Source of the DNA: Anthostomella pinea
Lineage: Eukaryota; Ascomycota; Sordariomycetes; Xylariales; Xylariaceae
Length of the DNA: 64,000 bases
NCBI GenBank assembly: GCA_963556695.1
Contig: CAUWAG010000004.1
Coordinates: 1,860,001 to 1,924,000, forward strand
Direction of reading: 5' to 3'
The notes beneath the pieces were generated by a model. The model had not been told where the DNA came from, did no database searches, and was given only the letters and a program-made list of their open reading frames with translations. The position numbers were made by a program, and so were the translations under genes. Numbering within the stretch: the stretch's first letter is position 1; every line of letters begins with the position of its first letter. This document shows, piece by piece, positions 57,653 through 64,000 of this stretch.

Positions 57653-58487
57653 ATGCACCCCATTCACATCATTGCCCTCATCGCCACGGGTCTCAGCGCC
57701 CGCGCGGCGCCCGTCGTCGAGCCTTGCGAGGCCCTCACATACGATAAAGTTGTGGGCTTCGAAGAGGCGGGCTCGAGCCTCGCGTTTTAGTTCAAGCCCT
57801 GGCTGGACGTCCAAGATGGCTGCACCCCGCTGTGGACGCCGAAGGCAACACCAAGTAAGCCGGTACTTCACGGTTCCGGAAACCTATCCACAGGCTGCTG
57901 ACGGACGGTCTTGACGGATAGTAAGGGTCAGGACCAATACGCACCGATAGGTCGTGGTTGCGACGAAAGTACCGGGCAGGTTTATGCTCGGGGCGCGACT
58001 CATGGCGACCACTACGCAATTATGTACTCCTGGTAAGTCCTGACCTCAGTACGCCTATTTCAAGCCCGGCGAAGCTTACGAGAGCCCTGAAGGTATATGC
58101 CCAAGGACTCTCCAGCGATCTGGATGGGCCATCGCCACGATTGGGAGAACGCCATGGCCCATAGTGTGGATCGACAACGCTTTCGCCGCCGAGCCGAAGA
58201 TGGTCGGCCTGTCCACCTCTGCGCATGGCAAAATCGCCACCATAACGAGCGACTTCCTAGTTGACGGCACCCGGCCGAGGATTAGATACTACAACACGTT
58301 CCCCTTAAACCATCAGCTTGGCACTGCGGACGAGGATGACAAGGTCGGCAAGGAGCAGCCTCTCATTGAGTGGGGGAACTTGACCGACGCTTCGAGGACC
58401 ACCCTGCAGGACACCGATTTTGGCGATGCTACTGTGCCGTTCAAGGATAGTACCTTTGAAGGTCATTTGGCTCAGGTTACCCTTTAG
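57653..58487 (+). pseudogene. Decayed NPP1/NLP (necrosis and ethylene-inducing-like) gene
   Basis: ATG 57653 opens a signal peptide (MHPIHIIALIATGLSARAAP) and the start of an NPP1 domain. The family heptapeptide GHRHDWE is encoded at 58127-58147, and the distal part of the domain is open to TAG 58485. In between the gene is broken. There is an in-frame TAG at 57788-57790 and a frame change near 57825-57845. Stops lie around 57900-57930, and a short insertion shifts the frame directly after the heptapeptide, near 58155-58165. Two intron-like gaps (around 57857 and 58032) fit the usual gene structure. NLPs are secreted proteins that, in their active form, damage membranes of dicot plant cells. 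This copy cannot be translated in full, so no activity is expected. Confidence 0.85.
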
Positions 58488-59198
58488 CGGTGGAAAGGGG
58501 GCTTAGGGTGACTCGTACAAGGGGCGGGCTGCCGGCAGTCAAGCCACCGAATGAATTTCATGTTAATGATCGCTTGAAGACTCCAAATGAATCATGGATG
58601 GATGTGCATGGTACTCACTTCAGGGCCTTTATCTATATAGGACTGCGATTTAAGGGAAGCGGTAATTACTTTCCCCGGACAATGTTGCTTCTCAATGGAG
58701 TATCATCATAAACGATTGTCGCCACCAGGATGAAAACGAGGAGTATATTTTGTTATCTGAAGATCAAAGAATCAACCCTTGAGACTATACTGGAGTCCAT
58801 GATTCGGAACGAGTGCAGCCATCGGCGTCCTTCGCGATATGTAAGAGGTATGCTCAGAATAAGCCATCAGCTCGTGCCAGAGTGTACTGTAGGTTAGCGG
58901 TAATACACTGATTACAAAGCTGAAGATAAAGCTCAGCCCCTACGGAAACTTGGAACACATCGAAGTGCGTTGACCGCCTGTCACCCTAATGCAGCATACA
59001 AGGATTTTATTTTGGGATGGGGGCTGGCCAGCGTTACAATGCATCCATTCGCTGGGGCTGTGATGCTCCCCACCTGGGAGGCAACCGGAGAGGAGAGAGG
59101 TACATAATTGCCTGAATGGACATATAATGATCCATAACTTACCGTCTCACGCTGGACTCTTGTTCAATACGTCTCCCTCGATATTGCTTGCAGGGACT
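58488..59198. other. Intergenic, 5' flank of the intact STAND gene
   Basis: No supportable gene. A weak TATA-like catataatg lies at about 59119. An in-frame upstream ATG exists at 59127 but lengthens the protein by 24 residues unlike the family start. Confidence 0.5.
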
Positions 59199-61987
59199 AT
59201 GGACCCTGCGTCTGCCTTTGGTTTGGCGACGAATGTGATAGCTTTGGTAGACTTCGTCAGTAAACTGGTCTCAAAAAGCTACAAGATCTACAATTCAGCC
59301 GATGCCGCCTTCGGGGGAAGCACCGCGCTGCGGGACATCGCGACGAATCTGCAGGAACTCAGTCATGAAGCCGAGTCGCGGTCGACGGGAAACCCGCGCC
59401 TTCCCCTCTCCCGTACTGGATCATGGTTCTCGTCGGACTTTTTCCCGAATGTGCCTCGTCTGGAAATGAAGTCCAAGGCAGACAAGCAGCTGGAGGCTTT
59501 GAGTCGGGAGAGCCAGCGCGTCTCGCAGCAGCTTGTGGATGCAATTAAGAAGCTCATGTCTCTGCCCCGGGCGACAAGGTGGGACACGTTCGTCCAGGCG
59601 CTGGCGTGTGTCTGGAAGGAATCCGAGATACGCGCCCTGGAGGCAGACGTCGAAAGTATTCGCAAACAGCTCGACACCACGCTGCTTGTGTGCCTGCGGT
59701 ATGTTGTAGAAGGGCGAGAGAGTCCAGTGGTCATGTTTATACTGAACAGCGGTGCAGACAGCAAGTGGACCGCATGGCGCTCGATAGGTCGCGATCCAAA
59801 GACAACGACGTCAAAGACCTCAAGAAAGAGATACATGAGTTCATGGCAGACTGCCAAGCGTGGCAAACCGATCTCTTCTTCGAGTTGTGCTACAACAACT
59901 GGACAACGTCAAGAGAAGAGGATGTTCACATGTTCTCCGATCAAATGAAGCAGTCCATCGAGAGGGACAAAGAGGCTCGCTTCAAGAGCCTCATGTTGCG
60001 GCGTCTGTCGTTCCCCGAGCTAGCTAGTCGCGAGCACGAGGTTTGCAACGCGCATCGCAAGACTTTCGATTGGCTCTTGTCGAATGGCCACGACTCAGAG
60101 GTGGGAGTGGTCGACTTCAAAGCCTGGCTTCACAGTAGCGACGCCAGCAACTTGTACTGGGTCACCGGTAAGGCGGGCTCCGGGAAGTCTACGCTGATGA
60201 AGCTGATGCTCCAGGAGCCGCGAACCACGGCGGCGATCCGTGGTGGAAACTGGGCCAGAGGTCATGAACTGGTCGTCGCACCGTTCTTTTTCTGGAATCC
60301 GGGATCCGGCTTGCAGAAGTCGCGAGAGGGTCTACTTCGCACGTTGTTGTACGAAATCCTTCGCGAACACAAGGACTTGATACCACAAGTCTTTGAACAA
60401 AGGTCCCAGCTCTACGCCGGCCACTCAGTCGAGTTCTGGGAGTGGACTTGGCCCGAGCTGAGACGCGCCTGGGAACGATTGTTCTTGGATACGTCCCGGA
60501 GGTACTTCTTGCTGGTGGACGGGCTAGACGAACTTGATGGCACCCAGGAGAAGACCAGAACGAAAGAGACCCATGAAACTATCGAGCTCATGACCATGGC
60601 GGCAAAGCTGCCACACGTGAAGATTTGTGTATCCAGTCGGCCCTGGCTGGTGTTCGAAGACGCTTTCAAGGAGCGACCGAGCCTTACCATGGAATACCTC
60701 ACTCGACCGGATATCACCTCATACGTCTCGGACTGCTTCGGAGAGAACGAACACTTTTACAAGCTCGAGAAACAGAATGCCGAGTTTGCATCTCAGCTAA
60801 TCACCAACATCGTCGATAAGGCCCTGGGCGTCTTCCTATGGGTCGATCTAGTCGTCAAGTCGCTTTTGACAGGACTGTCGAACTCTGACCGCATAACTGA
60901 CCTGCAGCGACGCCTCGACGAGCTGCCGTCAGAGCTCGAGGCTCTTTTCGGCAGGATGTTAGGTAGCCTGGAGCCGTTCTACCAGGTACACGCGTTCCAG
61001 TTGTTCCAAATCATCGAAGCATACAACGACATCGTGACAGAACGGGTCAAAAGCGACGAGTCTCTTCCCCTGACACTGCTGGCATTGTTTTTCGCCGACG
61101 AGGAAGATCCTATGACAGGCATAAGAGCATCAGTTGGTGCGCTAAGCCTTGAACAGTCGAATGATAGAGAGGAGGATATGCGTCGACGACTAAACAGTCG
61201 GTGCCGGGGTCTCCTTGAGGCCACTGAGACGGCTTCAGAAGAAGACGCAATAGCCCCGAGGGTCCGTTTCCTATCGCGTCGCGCCCAGCACGGCAGTGCG
61301 GTCAGGTACTTGCATAGGACCACCAGGGACTACATTCGAAATCCCACAACGTGGGCCAGGATAGTTGCCGCCACGGGACCCTCGTTCGACCCATACCGAT
61401 GCATCGCTAACTCGTTGCTGATGCAGCTGAAGATCACGAACATGGAGACCACCGTGTTGAGCCAGTTCCGTACGGCTATCGCGAACTGCTGCTATACCAT
61501 TGGGCTTGTCGAATCGGAAGGGGCAGAGTACACCACAAGGTACCTGGACGAGACGGACAGGGCAGCAAACATGCTCATGCGGGCATCCCTGGCGACCAAC
61601 CCTGCTTTCAAAGCCGCACAGAGGCAGAAGACCAGGAAGCCCAACTGGATCGAGCTGTACACCTCATACAGCGTGGTTTCGCTCGTCGACTACGGAGTTG
61701 GCAATCCTATCGACTTTGTGAACCTCGGCTACGGTGACACGGAGGCGGGACTGCAGATCGAGGCCGCCCTGTCAAACTATGCATGTTCCAAGGTCCAGGC
61801 CATGGCGCCCCTCGATACAGCGGCGGCCGTCTGGTGGATGGGCAAGTGCGACAGCAAGGAGATACAAGAAGCCATCAAGACAGCATGTCCTGGGGTCGTC
61901 AGCGCCCACAGGCGGATGGACAGGAAAGCTAAGAGATGGCGATGGGCGCGTACCCTGAAACCAAGGTGGATTAGGCTCGGAAGTTGA
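59199..61987 (+). CDS. NACHT-domain STAND (NLR-like) protein
   Basis: Exons 59199-59698 and 59758-61987 give 909 residues; the 59-nt intron (GTATGT...GCAG) is required to keep frame. The start MDPASAFGLATNVIALVDFV is the standard opening of fungal STAND proteins, followed by a helical N-terminal domain (about 1-190). The NACHT NTPase domain follows, with Walker A GKAGSGKS at 304-311, Walker B LLVDGLDEL around D421 and the sensor VSSRPW, then winged-helix-like sequence (VDKALGVFLWVDLVVKSLL). The motif RYLHRTTRDYI precedes a C-terminal helical region of about 290 residues. No WD40, ankyrin or TPR repeats are seen, so the ligand-sensing part is unusually short or of another type. Family members act in allorecognition or immune-like cell death. 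Intact, unlike the relative at 5667. Confidence 0.85.
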
Positions 61988-62329
61988 AGTGTTCACAAGT
62001 GGGAGAATTCATGTAAATAAGGTATAAATGACCCGTAGTTATTCGACAAACAAAGGGAGTTATTATTGCATGATCACATGATCATAGACAACATAACACA
62101 ATAACAGCTAAAACTTACGTGTCAGAGTTGATGCGGAAATTCGTCCCCCTGGGCTGGTACGAGAGATAGGAGCCAGCCTCTACTAAAAGCTCTAGCGATG
62201 TCTAGGTATGCATGTAGTTGATCTCAATCACACTTGCCAAAAACAACTATTTTTCTTGGCGCCCCGCTGTTAGGGCGCAACCTCGATAAATGCGCTAAAG
62301 TAGGCACTTCTCTCAATAACTGACTATCT
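61988..62329. other. Intergenic between STAND gene and LINE remnant
   Basis: AT-richer sequence; the 5' limit of the LINE remnant lies somewhere here and cannot be fixed. Confidence 0.45.
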
Positions 62330-64000
62330 TTGTCAAGACATAAGAGAAATTTTTTCACAAGCCGGATAGCACCCTTCCACGACGGGCCCCCAAATACGCC
62401 CGTGGCCATCCCAAAGACGACCACTGGCAGCGTGCTCAAATCCCTGACCCCTAGAAAGACATACGGCCCGGCAACTCCGAGCAGGCTCCGCCAAGCGCTG
62501 CTTGACAACATCAGCAGCAGCCCGTCACAGGTCTCTGAGGCTGACTTCACCATTGTTTCCCCTCTAAAAAGAAAATCCTGAAATATTAATGACGGCAGCA
62601 CCACTAGAATGAAATAACCTCAATTAAACAAAATCTCTGCAGACCAAGCCATTAGATGTGATATAGGGAGCAAAACCTCTTCTTCAGAGTGCCAGGACCA
62701 AGTTGCCAAGATATTAATTAAAGACAAGCACCTTTATGAAGCCAGGATGACAATGTTTCAGGAGTGTGCTGCAACAGTTGATAAGACACTTGAGAAAGCT
62801 GGAACCGAATTATACTCTCATGCCAAGAAGTTCAGCGCTTTCTTCTCTAAATGTCTGAACGAGTGGCTGGAAACCCGAGATCCGCCCAAAAGGAAAACCA
62901 TTCCTGGGGGGATAGGGATAGTAAAGCCCACCATGACCTTTGCCCAAGCTGTCTCCTCTAGCCAGCGACAGTATCCACGGACAGTCAACACTACCATAAG
63001 GAAAACACAGCCTGGCGCCCTCATCACTGCCAACCAACTGAAGAAGAAGCAGAATGATCTCCGGGTCTTTGTTCGCATGGATAATAGCCACCTAGAGCCT
63101 TACGGAATAAAGTCTACACTAAATAAAAGACTTAAGCTCCACCCTCAAGAGCTTAGAGAAGTGACCCGGTGCCCCTCTGGATTTACCTTACACCCAACAA
63201 GGCTACAAAGGAGCTTCCAGCTAGTCCCTGACTTCCAGAGACCAACACTCACCAAGCCATCATGAAAGAAGCCCCTAATATGTAAGGACAAAGACAAAGA
63301 AACAGAGCTCTTTAAGCAATGGCTACGGGAGAGAAACGTGAACACTGACCTTATCATCTACTCAGATGGATCATAATTGGACGACCAAGGCACAACCCGC
63401 ACTGGATGGGGTTATACCATCAGGAAAGGCGGCACCATACAAGAAGTATACCGGGGAAAAGACAGACTTCTTCAAGCAGAAGTTGTAGATGCTGAAGTCC
63501 ATGGCGCTCTCCAAGGTCTCGTAGCAGCCAGGGCGATTGGACGCGGAAAACGGCTATATGTCTGCCTGGACAACACGTCAATGGTAGATGGGCTCAATAG
63601 GACTCCACCCGAGACATCACAGAACATTTTTCTATGATTCCAAGAACTTGCCACGGCACACACTCCTGGAGTGACCGTCAAGTGGATTCCTGGACAGAGA
63701 TATTAATGGCAACGAAGCTGCTGACACACTAACAAAAGAGGGTGCCATGCTAGAAACAGACGCAACAAACCACAATCTCTTGGGTTAAGAGAGATCTCAA
63801 AAGGAAGAGCAAGAGAGAATTCGATCAATGGTAAAAAGACTAATCAGAACCTAGATATCAAGAAATATACTCATATACAGTAACTAAAAGGGACCTTATA
63901 TCTTTTAAAAGGAGCACTCTACACAGATTCCTAGCGGCCAGATCTGGACATGGCGACTTTGCTAGATATCACGAACGTTTTGGGCATACAGACTCGAATA
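62330..64000 (+). mobile_element. LINE (Tad-like non-LTR retrotransposon) remnant, ORF1 joined to RNase H
   Basis: One reading frame, interrupted only by stops, runs from about 62330 to 63637. The first part resembles the ORF1/gag-like protein of fungal Tad elements: a helical region (CAATVDKTLEKAGTELY), TFAQAV and then DLRVFVRMDNSHLEPYGIK with LREVTRCPSGFTLHP. It passes directly into an RNase H domain with the catalytic-site blocks IYSDGS, AEVVDAEVHGALQGL and LDNTS. After a one-base shift near 63690 the block INGNEAADTLTKEGA completes the domain. Endonuclease and reverse transcriptase, which should lie between, are absent. In-frame stops include about 62579 (TGA), 62610 (TAA), 63263 (TGA), 63373 (TAA) and 63635 (TGA). 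The element continues past the window edge. Confidence 0.8.
63340..63760 (+). pseudogene. RNase H domain of the LINE remnant
   Basis: Catalytic-type residues are visible: Asp in IYSDGS (about 63357-63372), Glu in VVDAEVHGAL (about 63484-63515), Asp in CLDNTS (about 63565-63582) and Asp in NEAAD (about 63705-63722). TAA directly after SDGS, TGA at 63635 and a one-base deletion near 63690 inactivate it. Such domains degrade the RNA strand of the cDNA hybrid during retrotransposition. Confidence 0.8.

Noticed and set aside
59127..59198. Upstream in-frame Met of the intact STAND gene
   Set aside because: The family start is MDPASAFG; the extra 24 residues have no counterpart and a weaker context.
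1..64000. CRISPR arrays, bacterial-type operons, riboswitches and rho-independent terminators
   Set aside because: Intron-containing fungal genes throughout; no regularly spaced direct repeats of CRISPR type were seen.

Overview
The window comes from a filamentous ascomycete, probably a plant-associated Sordariomycete. Genes are split by 45-330 nt introns with GTRNGT donors, (C/T)TAAC-type branch sites and YAG acceptors. Coding DNA is GC-rich. Two intergenic blocks are strikingly AT-rich, as expected of old repeats mutated by RIP (repeat-induced point mutation). The gene families are fungal: kinesin-3/UncA, LAP2-type leukotriene A4 hydrolase, Uds1, NACHT-STAND proteins, Hce2, NPP1 and PL3. 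I cannot name the species from sequence alone.

Layout. 1-9 kb: a four-helix membrane protein (1794-2823), a WKF-domain acidic protein (4694-3360, minus) and a wrecked NACHT/STAND gene (5667-9171), followed by an 84-nt nested inverted repeat. 9.5-11.1 kb: an AT-rich island carrying a solo LTR with a perfect target duplication (10181-10673). 11.5-18.2 kb: proteasome subunit alpha-1, an unrecognised four-exon gene and a RING-ankyrin protein. 18.2-22.5 kb: gene-free and rich in simple repeats. 22.5-24.8 kb: a Uds1-family septation-type protein on the minus strand. 24.8-32.6 kb: about 7.8 kb with no supportable gene. 32.6-34.8 kb: a LAP2-type aminopeptidase/epoxide hydrolase. 34.8-39.7 kb: a tiny Cys-rich gene with a repetitive leader, and a second AT-rich island with a second solo LTR (37599-37837). 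39.7-46.7 kb: kinesin-3 and a divergent gluconokinase-like P-loop protein.

47-59 kb is an accessory block of secreted and host-interaction genes, many of them dead. It holds a small Thr-rich secreted Cys protein, a decayed PL3 pectate lyase, two tandem Hce2 (Ecp2-like) genes with a third fragment between them, a single-pass surface protein, a dead Mtr-type amino-acid permease and a dead NPP1/NLP gene. It is followed by an intact NACHT/STAND gene (59199-61987). The window ends in a LINE (Tad-like) remnant in which ORF1 runs straight into the RNase H domain, with endonuclease and reverse transcriptase missing.

The housekeeping genes (proteasome, kinesin, LAP2, Uds1) are intact and unrelated to each other. 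The accessory parts show repeated gain and decay: intact and ruined copies of host-interaction or self/non-self recognition genes lie beside transposon relics. Exon boundaries were placed by reading-frame continuity and splice consensus, not by transcripts.
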